This document shows, in pieces, positions 5,305 to 10,464 of a DNA stretch of 10,464 nt. The notes under the pieces were generated by a model. The model did not search any database. It was not told where the DNA came from and saw only the letters and a program-made list of their open reading frames with translations. This stretch comes from Fischerella sp. (GTDB lineage: Bacteria > Cyanobacteriota > Cyanobacteriia > Cyanobacteriales > Nostocaceae). Position 1 is the stretch's first letter. Each line of letters begins with the position of its first letter. The DNA is taken from NCBI GenBank assembly GCA_026419705.1, contig JANZYY010000142.1, positions 1 to 10,464 of the forward strand, read 5' to 3'. The position numbers and the translations under genes were made by a program.

Positions 5305-7452
5305 ATGACTAATTTAGACACAAGAGAATGGTTACTTACGAATGGCTTAGGAAGTTTTGCCAGTGGTACGGTTTCAGATGTTCGCACCCGCACATATCAC
5401 GGTTGGTTATTTGCTGCAACCAATCCACCTTCTGGGCGTACTCTGCTGCTTTCACATTTGGAAGCTAGCCTGGAATTACCAAAACAAGTTATAGCATTGG
5501 GAACTAATTTCTGGGGTAGTGGTCAGATCGATCCGACTGGCTACGAATTACTACGCTATTTCGATGTTAACCCAGTTCCCAAATGGGTTTGGGGTGGAGA
5601 CAACTGGCAAATCACCAGGCAATTGGTCATGCCCCACGGTTTCGGAGGAAGTGATGAGGTGAAGTTTTTCTCCCCACCTACCCTACCCTACAGTCAGCCG
5701 CCCGGAGAGCGTTTACACCCCATCACTCCATCTTTTTGCCATCGTCTGTTAATTCAGTATCGCTATGAGGGTGAGGATGTCGCGATTTTGAGATTGCGGC
5801 TGCTAATTGGCGATCGCGATTTTCACCACCAGCAAAAAGCGACAGTTGAATTACAATTTTCGCAGTTGCTGGGGCAGGGGCAAGTTTGCTTGCAAGCAAT
5901 CAATTCAGGCCGGTTTGGCATACCTTGGCACTTACGCTGGACGCGAGGTAACTATCAACCGGATGCATTTTGGTATTGGAACTATCATTTACCAGAAGAA
6001 ACACGTCGGGGATTAAGCGATCGCGAAGACCTCTACAGTCCTGGTTACTTGACAGTGACTCTGATGCCAGGAGATGCGGTCACTCTAGAAGCAAAAGTGG
6101 GTTTTCCCGACAAATTACAAACTGTCCTCACCGAGGATACTTTTGCAGAAGCAATCGAGGCAGAGCAAGAGCGACTTTCCCGGATTTTTGGATGGGGAGA
6201 AGAGGCAATTAGCATGGGAAAAATCACTACTTCAATGCCCAATTCCCAATGCCCAATTCCCAATGCCCAGTACCTCATTTGGCAGCAATTACTACGCGCA
6301 AGTGACCAGTTTATCGTTTACCGAACCTCTGTAGCTGGTCCTAGTGTCATTGCCGGCTATCATTGGTTCAATGATTATGGACGCAATATCTTGATTGCTT
6401 TACCAGGGTTAACACTAGTGCCACAACGGTTTGAGCTGGCAAAAGGACTCCTGAAGACTCTTGGGTGTTACTGTCGACACGGACTGATTCCCAACACATT
6501 ACCTGATGGAGAAAATGAGCCTTTTTACAATAGTATTGATGCAGCGCTGTGGTGGATAGAAACTTTGGGATTGTACTTAGAAGCTACCCAAGATTGGCAG
6601 TTTTTAGCGCAGCAGTACCCAGTGGTACAACAAATTTATAAAGCCTTTATTGGTGGCACGCGCTACAACATCCAAGTAGATTCCACTGATGGATTGATTG
6701 GTTGGGATGCTCGTGGTGTTGCCCTGACTTGGATGGATGCTATAGTTGACGGACAGCCTGTCACACCCCGTCGCGGCAAGCCTGTTGAAATCAATGCCCT
6801 GTGGTATTCTGCTTTATGTTGGGCTTCTAGGTGGGCAGAAATATTGAGCGAGCAAGAAATCGCGACCGAACCGAGTCGTTTGGCTAAGCAAGCACAACGT
6901 TACAATCAACAAGCACAACAGGTGAAAATTTCACTGCAACAGTTTTGGAATTCCCAGCTTGGCTACTTGTACGACACTATTGAGCCTGATGATGGACGCA
7001 ATGTTCAAGTTCGTCCAAATGCAGTGATTGCCCTTTCCCTTGCTCATTGTGCTTTTTCTGTCCAGCAAGGGCAGCAAATATTACGATGCGCGACCGCTCG
7101 CTTGCTTACACCTTATGGTCTTCGTACCCTCGACCCAAGCGATCGGTCGTATGTGGGTAAATACACGGGCAACTCCGAACAACGCGATCGCTCTTACCAT
7201 CAGGGAACTGTCTGGAGTTGGCTAATTGGTCCTTATATCCGTGCTTGGCAGCGTTTTTATCCCAATCAATCCCTACCTTTTGATTGGCAACCCCTGCTAG
7301 AACATTTCCTTTCAGACGCCTGTCTACACTCAATTTCTGAGATTTTTGATGGTGATGAACCACATACACCTAGAGGGGCGATCGCCCAAGCTTGGTCTGT
7401 TGCCGAGGTGATTCGCCACTATCGGGACTCAGAATTAGCAGCTAGGGATTAG
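5305..7452 (+). CDS. Amylo-alpha-1,6-glucosidase / glycogen-debranching-type enzyme (GDE, GH133-like)
   Basis: Expected to hydrolyse alpha-1,6 branch points of glycogen or related glucans in the cytoplasm. The 715-residue protein has the GDE N-terminal domain opening REWLLTNGLGSFASGT (residues 7-22) and ending the motif with TYHGWL, then an (alpha/alpha)6-barrel C-terminal domain from about 325. C-terminal signatures are IAGYHWFNDYGR (about 349-360), YNSIDAALWW (about 409-418), VEINALWY (494-501), YHQGTVW (631-637) and EIFDGD (679-684). Oddities are a heptamer repeat read in frame at 311-322, a Pro-rich stretch at about 114-144 that may be another insertion, and Asn361 where the usual motif is W-G-R-D. 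Start ATG 5305 has no clear ribosome-binding site. Cyanobacteria also use GlgX for debranching, so this may be a secondary enzyme. Four HIP1 sites lie in the gene. Confidence 0.9.
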   Translation: MTNLDTREWLLTNGLGSFASGTVSDVRTRTYHGWLFAATNPPSGRTLLLSHLEASLELPKQVIALGTNFWGSGQIDPTGYELLRYFDVNPVPKWVWGGDNWQITRQLVMPHGFGGSDEVKFFSPPTLPYSQPPGERLHPITPSFCHRLLIQYRYEGEDVAILRLRLLIGDRDFHHQQKATVELQFSQLLGQGQVCLQAINSGRFGIPWHLRWTRGNYQPDAFWYWNYHLPEETRRGLSDREDLYSPGYLTVTLMPGDAVTLEAKVGFPDKLQTVLTEDTFAEAIEAEQERLSRIFGWGEEAISMGKITTSMPNSQCPIPNAQYLIWQQLLRASDQFIVYRTSVAGPSVIAGYHWFNDYGRNILIALPGLTLVPQRFELAKGLLKTLGCYCRHGLIPNTLPDGENEPFYNSIDAALWWIETLGLYLEATQDWQFLAQQYPVVQQIYKAFIGGTRYNIQVDSTDGLIGWDARGVALTWMDAIVDGQPVTPRRGKPVEINALWYSALCWASRWAEILSEQEIATEPSRLAKQAQRYNQQAQQVKISLQQFWNSQLGYLYDTIEPDDGRNVQVRPNAVIALSLAHCAFSVQQGQQILRCATARLLTPYGLRTLDPSDRSYVGKYTGNSEQRDRSYHQGTVWSWLIGPYIRAWQRFYPNQSLPFDWQPLLEHFLSDACLHSISEIFDGDEPHTPRGAIAQAWSVAEVIRHYRDSELAARD
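6233..6268. repeat. Heptamer tandem repeat inside the debranching-type enzyme gene
   Basis: Alternating heptamers CAATGCC and CAATTCC follow one another five times (6233-6267, period 14 for the pair). This matches the style of short tandemly repeated heptanucleotides (STRR) known from heterocyst-forming cyanobacteria, which normally lie in spacers. Here it is read in frame as residues 311-322 (M-P-N-S-Q-C-P-I-P-N-A-Q) in the linker between the N-terminal domain and the catalytic barrel. Confidence 0.85.
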
Positions 7453-7512
7453 GGACAAGGAGTTAAAAGGATCTTACATTTGCGAGTCTCCAACTCCTGC
7501 CTTGAGGGGAAA

Positions 7513-7586
7513 TGGCTCAGGTGTGATTCGAACACACGACCTAGGGCTTATGAGTCCCCCGCTCTAACCTACTGAGCTACTGAGCC
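7513..7586 (-). tRNA. trnM: tRNA with CAT anticodon (elongator Met likely; Ile2 possible)
   Basis: A 74-base cloverleaf on the minus strand. The acceptor stem is GGCTCAG / CTGAGCC with discriminator A; the D stem is GCTC / GAGC; the anticodon loop is CTCATAA (anticodon CAT); the T arm is GTGTG-TTCGAAT-CACAC. CCA is not encoded. The acceptor starts with a paired G1-C72, unlike an initiator, so it is the elongator Met species or the Ile2 species whose C34 is changed to lysidine; sequence alone does not settle this. In the anticodon stem GGGGA / GCCCT, the pair next to the loop (A31, G39) does not match. It lies between the ends of the glucosidase and cytochrome genes. Confidence 0.95.
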
Positions 7587-7608
7587 GAACTTTTATCACT
7601 GATTTCTA

Positions 7609-7637
7609 AATATAGCATACTAGTTACATTTTGACAA
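7609..7637 (-). promoter_or_regulatory. Sigma70-type promoter for the CAT tRNA
   Basis: On the minus strand TTGTCA (7637-7632) and TATATT (7614-7609) are exactly 17 bases apart, each five of six to consensus. Transcription would begin near 7602, about 15 bases before the mature tRNA 5' end, which is a normal tRNA leader length. Confidence 0.6.
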
Positions 7638-7642
7638 GGCAC

Positions 7643-7704
7643 GTTTGTTGTTTGTTATTAGTTGTTTGTTGCTTGTGCCACTACCAACCACCAACCACTA
7701 ACTA
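7643..7704. repeat. Palindromic GTTTGTTGTTT / ACCAACCACCAAC spacer repeat
   Basis: A GT-rich left half (7643-7677) and an AC-rich right half (7678-7704) can fold together as an imperfect hairpin. The right edge comes within three bases of the stop codon of the cytochrome gene (minus strand), so the hairpin could end that transcript ahead of the tRNA promoter, which starts only six bases beyond its left edge. It is the third element of this style in the window. Confidence 0.7.
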
Positions 7705-7706
7705 CA

Positions 7707-8096
7707 CTAAAGGGTTTCTAAATAGCTAAGGAGATCTGCCATTTCTTTAGCACTAGGCTGAAATTTAGGCATGGGAGGCGTGTCACCGCTAATCACCTGA
7801 TGAATCAGACCATAGGGGGATTTGCGTTTAGAGACTCCTTGCAAGCTGGGACCGACACGCCCATCTGCTTGCCAGCCATGACAACCAGCGCAGTTGATTT
7901 GAAAGATGGCGTGTCCTTGAGTAGGATCGCCTGTTAAAGAAAGAACGGTCTTGACGTAGGGATCGGAAGCCCTTACCATACGAACAGCAAAAATCCCCAA
8001 AACGACTGCTAGCAAAATCGCCAGAGCCATTAAAGCGATCCGCTGAATCAGAATTTTAGGTTGGGTAATCTGGTTATCCAAATTTTTTGCTGTCAA
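7707..8096 (-). CDS. cytM: Membrane-anchored monohaem cytochrome c, cytochrome cM-like
   Basis: A class I c-type cytochrome of 129 residues. Haem is attached through CAGCH (69-73), with His73 as one axial ligand and Met109 in PPMPKF as the likely second. A single uncleaved membrane segment at about 20-38, preceded by basic residues, would hold the haem domain on the lumenal or periplasmic side. The overall plan and the DPYVKTVLSLTGD stretch fit CytM, a cyanobacterial cytochrome implicated in regulating photosynthetic and respiratory electron flow. The start is uncertain. A TAG lies two codons upstream of TTG 8096, so the protein must begin at that TTG, at TTG 8081 (MDNQITQ...), or at ATG 8030 with a shortened anchor; none has a clear ribosome-binding site. 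It diverges from petG. Confidence 0.85.
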   Translation of the reverse strand: MTAKNLDNQITQPKILIQRIALMALAILLAVVLGIFAVRMVRASDPYVKTVLSLTGDPTQGHAIFQINCAGCHGWQADGRVGPSLQGVSKRKSPYGLIHQVISGDTPPMPKFQPSAKEMADLLSYLETL

Positions 8097-8168
8097 AGTC
8101 TAGGTGTACAAAAATTTTTCATTTCATACACATAGCTTAAAATTTCTTTGATGTGTCTGCAAGCACAA

Positions 8169-8174
8169 ATTATA
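8169..8174 (-). promoter_or_regulatory. cytM: Minus-strand -10 box candidate upstream of cytM
   Basis: A perfect TATAAT reads on the minus strand at 8174-8169. No good -35 hexamer lies 16-19 bases further upstream, so if used it would be a promoter needing an activator, as many cyanobacterial ones do. Transcription would start near 8162, giving a leader of about 65 bases to TTG 8096. Confidence 0.35.
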
Positions 8175-8291
8175 TATTTCCTTTTGTCCGGTTACTGCCC
8201 AAAACCATTTCCAGAGGCGGGATTGATATCAGATTTGATAAGATGAGGAACAGGAAATAAATCTTTAATAAGTGCAATAAGGAGATTTCAA

Positions 8292-8405
8292 GTGGTTGAA
8301 CCCTTACTAGATGGCATTGTTCTGGGTCTGGTCTTCGTAACTCTGGGTGGACTCTTCTACGCTGCTTACAAGCAGTATAAGCGCGGTAACCAGCTAGGTC
8401 TTTAA
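8292..8405 (+). CDS. petG: Cytochrome b6-f complex subunit 5 (PetG)
   Basis: A 37-residue single-span membrane protein, one of the small peripheral subunits needed for assembly and stability of the cytochrome b6-f complex in the thylakoid membrane. The protein starts MVEPLLDGIVLGLVFVT, continues with a Gly-Gly-Leu-Phe-Tyr-Ala-Ala segment, and ends with the basic tail YKQYKRGNQLGL. All of this matches PetG closely, including its length. The start is GTG 8292, supported by AAGGAGA at 8279-8285 with six bases between. It is transcribed away from the cytochrome cM-like gene across a 186-base spacer, so two electron-transport genes share one control region, and it converges on rsmD 59 bases downstream. 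Confidence 0.97.
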   Translation: MVEPLLDGIVLGLVFVTLGGLFYAAYKQYKRGNQLGL

Positions 8406-8437
8406 AGTTGTGAGACGCGGTGACGCGATTGGCAACT
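8406..8437. terminator. Hairpin between convergent petG and rsmD
   Basis: AGTTG (8406-8410) pairs with CAACT (8433-8437), and CGCG (8416-8419) with CGCG (8424-8427) around a GTGA tetraloop; the part between is only partly paired. It starts immediately after the petG stop. There is no T-run directly after it (one occurs at 8461-8465), so termination is plausible but not proven. GACGCG-type hairpins are also common spacer repeats in Nostocales. Confidence 0.3.
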
Positions 8438-8464
8438 CTCCGCCAGTCCGCATGTCCCCGCTTT

Positions 8465-9028
8465 TTATTCCTTTGATTTCTCTAATTCTCCTACTCTGTA
8501 GAAGGTAACAGCTGTATTGCCATAAACTTTTTGACGGCAGATTTCCAAGCTAGCGATCGCTGGTGGATTCCAACCCTGGGGACTGTGCTCAACTGCAATT
8601 TCACCACTAGGATCTAAAAGCTGGTGGTAAGCGATCGCTGCCAATCCTGGCTGGTACAAGCTACTGGCGTAAGGTGGATCGAAGTAAATTCGATCAAACT
8701 GCTGTCCAGAAAGTTTGGGCAACCACTGCAATATATCACCTCGCAGTACCTTCCATTCCTGTTCTGCACTCGCTACCCGTTGCCAGTTTTGTTCGATAAT
8801 TGCACAAGCACGGCTGGATTTTTCTATGGCGATCGCCAGGCTTGCTCCTCTACACAACGCCTCTGCACCCATTGAACCTGTTCCGGCGCACAAATCCAGC
8901 CAGCGACATCCTTCTATCGTTCCCTGCCAAATATTAAAGATTGCCTCCCTGACCCGCGCACTGGTGGGTCTGGTTTCCTTCCCGGGTAAAGTCTTTAACT
9001 GTCTATTACCGTAAATTCTCAGAGCCAT
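8465..9028 (-). CDS. rsmD: 16S rRNA (guanine(966)-N2)-methyltransferase RsmD
   Basis: Transfers a methyl group from S-adenosylmethionine to N2 of G966 in 16S rRNA during small-subunit assembly. The 187-residue protein carries the family start MALRIYGNRQLKTLPG, the RsmD motif RPTSARVREAIFN (20-32), the SAM-binding loop WLDLCAGTGSMGAEAL (43-58) and the catalytic DPPY (117-120) of N-methyltransferases. Length is normal. Start ATG 9028 fits the family N-terminus, although no clear ribosome-binding site precedes it. Three HIP1 octamers lie within this short gene. In many bacteria rsmD neighbours coaD, but that is not the case here. Confidence 0.95.
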   Translation of the reverse strand: MALRIYGNRQLKTLPGKETRPTSARVREAIFNIWQGTIEGCRWLDLCAGTGSMGAEALCRGASLAIAIEKSSRACAIIEQNWQRVASAEQEWKVLRGDILQWLPKLSGQQFDRIYFDPPYASSLYQPGLAAIAYHQLLDPSGEIAVEHSPQGWNPPAIASLEICRQKVYGNTAVTFYRVGELEKSKE

Positions 9029-9367
9029 GAGCTTGGGTTCAAAATTAACGCAGACTTGAGTAAAAACTCACCTTTGATCGTTTCCGCTTGAAAACTTGTA
9101 TTATCCGCCCGTATCGGTAATTGCTAATCGGTCATTGGAATATTACCTAAGAGTGGTGATGGTCAAAGACGGCTCCTTCGGCTCCTTAGCTCTCCTTTGA
9201 ATGACAGAAAGCGGTTTATGCAAGTATTAGCTAATTATTCCGTCTGGTAAATAATTAGCTACCACATTTGTAGTAGAAATTTTCAGTCATTCCGAACGGG
9301 TTTAGTGGACAGGGTAAAGGGTAAAAAAAGTTGTGGAATCGGAAATTTTACAAAAATTAACTCGTTT
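9029..9367. other. Gene-free spacer between rsmD and hisH (339 bases)
   Basis: No convincing open frame occurs on either strand. It holds the upstream region of rsmD (minus strand) on the left and the downstream region of hisH on the right. Visible structure includes GAGT/ACTC around AAAA near 9056-9070, a tandem GGCTCCTTC / GGCTCCTTA near 9172-9190, and the strong hairpin at 9228-9261. The latter two would suit a small RNA or a decayed repeat, but no RNA family is recognised. Confidence 0.6.
9228..9261. repeat. Perfect 12-bp inverted repeat in the spacer
   Basis: TAGCTAATTATT (9228-9239) and AATAATTAGCTA (9250-9261) are exact inverse complements around the ten-base loop CCGTCTGGTA, in which CC and GG can pair as well. 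There is no T-run on either side, so it is not a standard terminator. It could be a small RNA stem, a protein-binding palindrome or the remnant of a miniature inverted-repeat element. Confidence 0.75.
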
Positions 9368-10003
9368 TTAAGCAGCAATTTGTTCGCGCACTTGAGCAAC
9401 AAAATTAGATAGGATTTGCAATCCAATATTAGAAGATTTTTCGGGATGGAATTGAACTGCCATCAAATTTTCCCAGGCTATTGCAGCTGTTACAGTTTGA
9501 CTGCCGTGGGTAACAGTCGCGGCACAAACTTGCGGATCGGCTGGTTCGACATAATAGGAATGGACAAAATATACCCAAGGATGAGGCGCTAAATATTCCC
9601 ACAAAAGACATTTAGGCTGAGTTAATTCCAGTTGATTCCAACCCATATGGGGAATTGTAATGCCGGGTTCTGGACGGAAGCGTCGTACTTTTCCTTTGAT
9701 AATTCCTAGTCCTGGTTCAATACCTTCTTCAGAGGAATCAAAAAGAATTTGCAGTCCCAAACAAATACCTAAAAAAGGTTTGCCAGATGCGATCGCTGCC
9801 TTTATGGGTTCTTCTAAACCACGCGCTCTTAAATGTTGTACTGCCGGATCGAAAGCACCCACACCAGGCAATACTATTGCATCTGCCCTTTCTAAATCTT
9901 TGGCAGAATCTGTGACTTTAGGATTTGCACTAGCTTTTTCCAAACCTTTACAGACTGAGTGCAAATTTCCCATGTCGTAATCCACGACTGCTATTACCGC
10001 CAT
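9368..10003 (-). CDS. hisH: Imidazole glycerol phosphate synthase, glutaminase subunit HisH
   Basis: Hydrolyses glutamine and channels the ammonia to HisF, which forms imidazole glycerol phosphate and AICAR, the fifth step of histidine synthesis. The 211-residue class I amidotransferase has the N-terminal VVDYDMGNLHSV, the PGVGAF loop (46-51), the nucleophile C81 in GICLGLQ, and the catalytic pair H186 and E188 in QFHPEKSS. The frame could open at TTG 10021, but ATG 10003 is preferred. AGGGAG stands about seven bases before it, and the usual protein begins with a short strand ending in D-Y. No hisF or other his gene lies adjacent, in keeping with scattered his genes in cyanobacteria. It diverges from the peptidase-like gene with only 58 bases between. 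Confidence 0.97.
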   Translation of the reverse strand: MAVIAVVDYDMGNLHSVCKGLEKASANPKVTDSAKDLERADAIVLPGVGAFDPAVQHLRARGLEEPIKAAIASGKPFLGICLGLQILFDSSEEGIEPGLGIIKGKVRRFRPEPGITIPHMGWNQLELTQPKCLLWEYLAPHPWVYFVHSYYVEPADPQVCAATVTHGSQTVTAAIAWENLMAVQFHPEKSSNIGLQILSNFVAQVREQIAA

Positions 10004-10037
10004 TAACCTGCTCCCTATCAATTTATTATGGAGGGTA

Positions 10038-10066
10038 ATTATATTTTAAATAATACTTCTTATGAA
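10038..10066 (-). promoter_or_regulatory. Sigma70-type promoter candidate for hisH
   Basis: On the minus strand a perfect TATAAT (10043-10038) lies 17 bases from TTCATA (10066-10061, four of six to -35 consensus). Transcription would start near 10031, leaving a leader of about 28 bases that contains the hisH ribosome-binding site. The -35 box overlaps the start codon of the divergent gene. Confidence 0.45.
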
Positions 10067-10464
10067 GAAAAGATTGCTGTTAACTTCTTTTCACACTTGG
10101 CTTCCTCATCAGATGTCAAATTCTTCTGATGATTTATTGAATGAAGTTGCCAAACTTGATTCTATCTCTGCTGATTTAAGTTTTGTAAGACTGCTGCCTG
10201 TGGATGTGCAGCTTGCCAGTGCTCAAGTACTGAAAAAAATTGCGGAACTCTCACCAGATGGCATTATCTGCTGTGGCATGGCCGAAAAACAGAAGCAATT
10301 AAGTGTAGAATCCAATGCTAGTTATGGGGAAAGTATGTTGCAAACAACGGTTGATTTAGAGCAATTGCTGGTGGGTACAGCTGCTGTTGAGGTCAGTCAC
10401 GACTGCGGGAAAGTTGTCTGCGAGGGGCTCTATTATTCAGTGCTAGATTACCTGCGGCAGTTCC
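10062..10464 (+). CDS. Pyroglutamyl-peptidase I-like protein (peptidase C15 family), 3' end outside window
   Basis: The first 134 residues of a protein related to pyrrolidone-carboxylate peptidase, which removes N-terminal pyroglutamate. The fold core is recognisable: KKRLLLTSF at the N-terminus, FVRLLPVD (41-48), DGIICCGMAEKQKQLSVE (66-83) and SHDCGKVVCEGLYYSVLDYL (112-131). Glu83 and Cys120 fit two members of the Glu-Cys-His triad; the histidine would lie beyond the window. The usual N-terminal G-F-x-x-F-G-G pocket is replaced by SFHTWLP, so substrate choice may differ. ATG 10062 is the only reasonable start: the frame is closed by TAA at 10047-10049 and no ribosome-binding site is seen. 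The GGAGGG at 10030-10035 is too far away to serve it. The gene runs off the right edge. Confidence 0.8.
   Translation, partial: MKKRLLLTSFHTWLPHQMSNSSDDLLNEVAKLDSISADLSFVRLLPVDVQLASAQVLKKIAELSPDGIICCGMAEKQKQLSVESNASYGESMLQTTVDLEQLLVGTAAVEVSHDCGKVVCEGLYYSVLDYLRQF

Noticed and set aside
6045..6278. Minus-strand frame with repeated ALGIGHWELGI start
   Set aside because: This is the heptamer repeat read on the other strand of the debranching-type enzyme gene.
1970..7704. CRISPR-like array from the repeated AC/GT spacers
   Set aside because: The repeats are not regularly spaced, differ in sequence, and have no cas genes nearby.
9156..9200. 13-codon frame MVKDGSFGSLALL in the rsmD-hisH spacer
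   Set aside because: Too short to judge, composed of the GGCTCCTT tandem, and without other coding signs.
10004..10021. TTG 10021 as the hisH start
   Set aside because: ATG 10003 has AGGGAG at proper distance and gives the normal HisH N-terminus; the six extra codons contain the ribosome-binding site.
10028..10129. 33-codon frame (MEGNYILN...) at the start of the peptidase-like gene
   Set aside because: Out of frame with the recognisable peptidase, starts within the proposed hisH promoter region, and no ribosome-binding site precedes it.
1..10464. An undescribed multi-gene defence, mobile or biosynthetic system
   Set aside because: All but one of the genes match housekeeping families, directions change often, and there are no toxins, nucleases, integrases or synthetase modules.

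Overview
The window reads as ordinary chromosome from a filamentous, probably heterocyst-forming cyanobacterium (Nostocales). The evidence is threefold. The gene content includes glgC with the exact Anabaena-type numbering of its activator lysines, petG, a CytM-type cytochrome and a typical plant/cyanobacterial 2-Cys peroxiredoxin. Eleven HIP1 octamers (GCGATCGC) occur in 10.5 kb, where chance predicts far fewer than one. Spacers carry AC/GT-rich palindromic and heptamer repeats of the kind common in Nostoc-type genomes.

Layout from left to right. A terminator-like hairpin (83-108) is followed by a small gene of unknown function (202-504, +). Next come glgC (680-1969, +), a small P-loop kinase-like protein (2040-2552, +) and a zinc-finger-free DnaJ (2673-3674, +). 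Two thiol-redox genes point leftward: a redoxin with a CPFC motif (3750-4301, -) and 2-Cys peroxiredoxin (4561-5160, -). A glycogen-debranching-type glucosidase (5305-7452, +) diverges from the peroxiredoxin. A tRNA with anticodon CAT (7513-7586, -) and a cytochrome cM-like gene (7707-8096, -) follow. The 37-codon petG (8292-8405, +) diverges from the cytochrome. Then come rsmD (8465-9028, -), a 339-base gene-free spacer with a perfect 12-bp hairpin, hisH (9368-10003, -) and the start of a diverged pyroglutamyl-peptidase-family gene (10062 to the window end, +).

Functional themes are housekeeping. glgC and the debranching-type enzyme would act at opposite ends of glycogen metabolism. PetG and the CytM-like protein are photosynthetic or respiratory electron-transport components. 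The two redoxins handle peroxide or thiol chemistry. The rest serve protein folding, rRNA methylation, histidine synthesis and translation. Strand changes suggest mostly mono- or bicistronic units.

I found no mobile element with a transposase, no CRISPR array, no phage genes and no defence island, and I do not see a new multi-gene system. The more interesting signals are small. One is a heptamer repeat read in frame inside the debranching-type enzyme, with a possible second insertion and an Asn where Asp is expected in a conserved motif. Others are palindromic spacer elements that run right up to, or into, the ends of genes, an unexplained hairpin in the rsmD-hisH spacer, and an uncharacterised small conserved-looking protein upstream of glgC.
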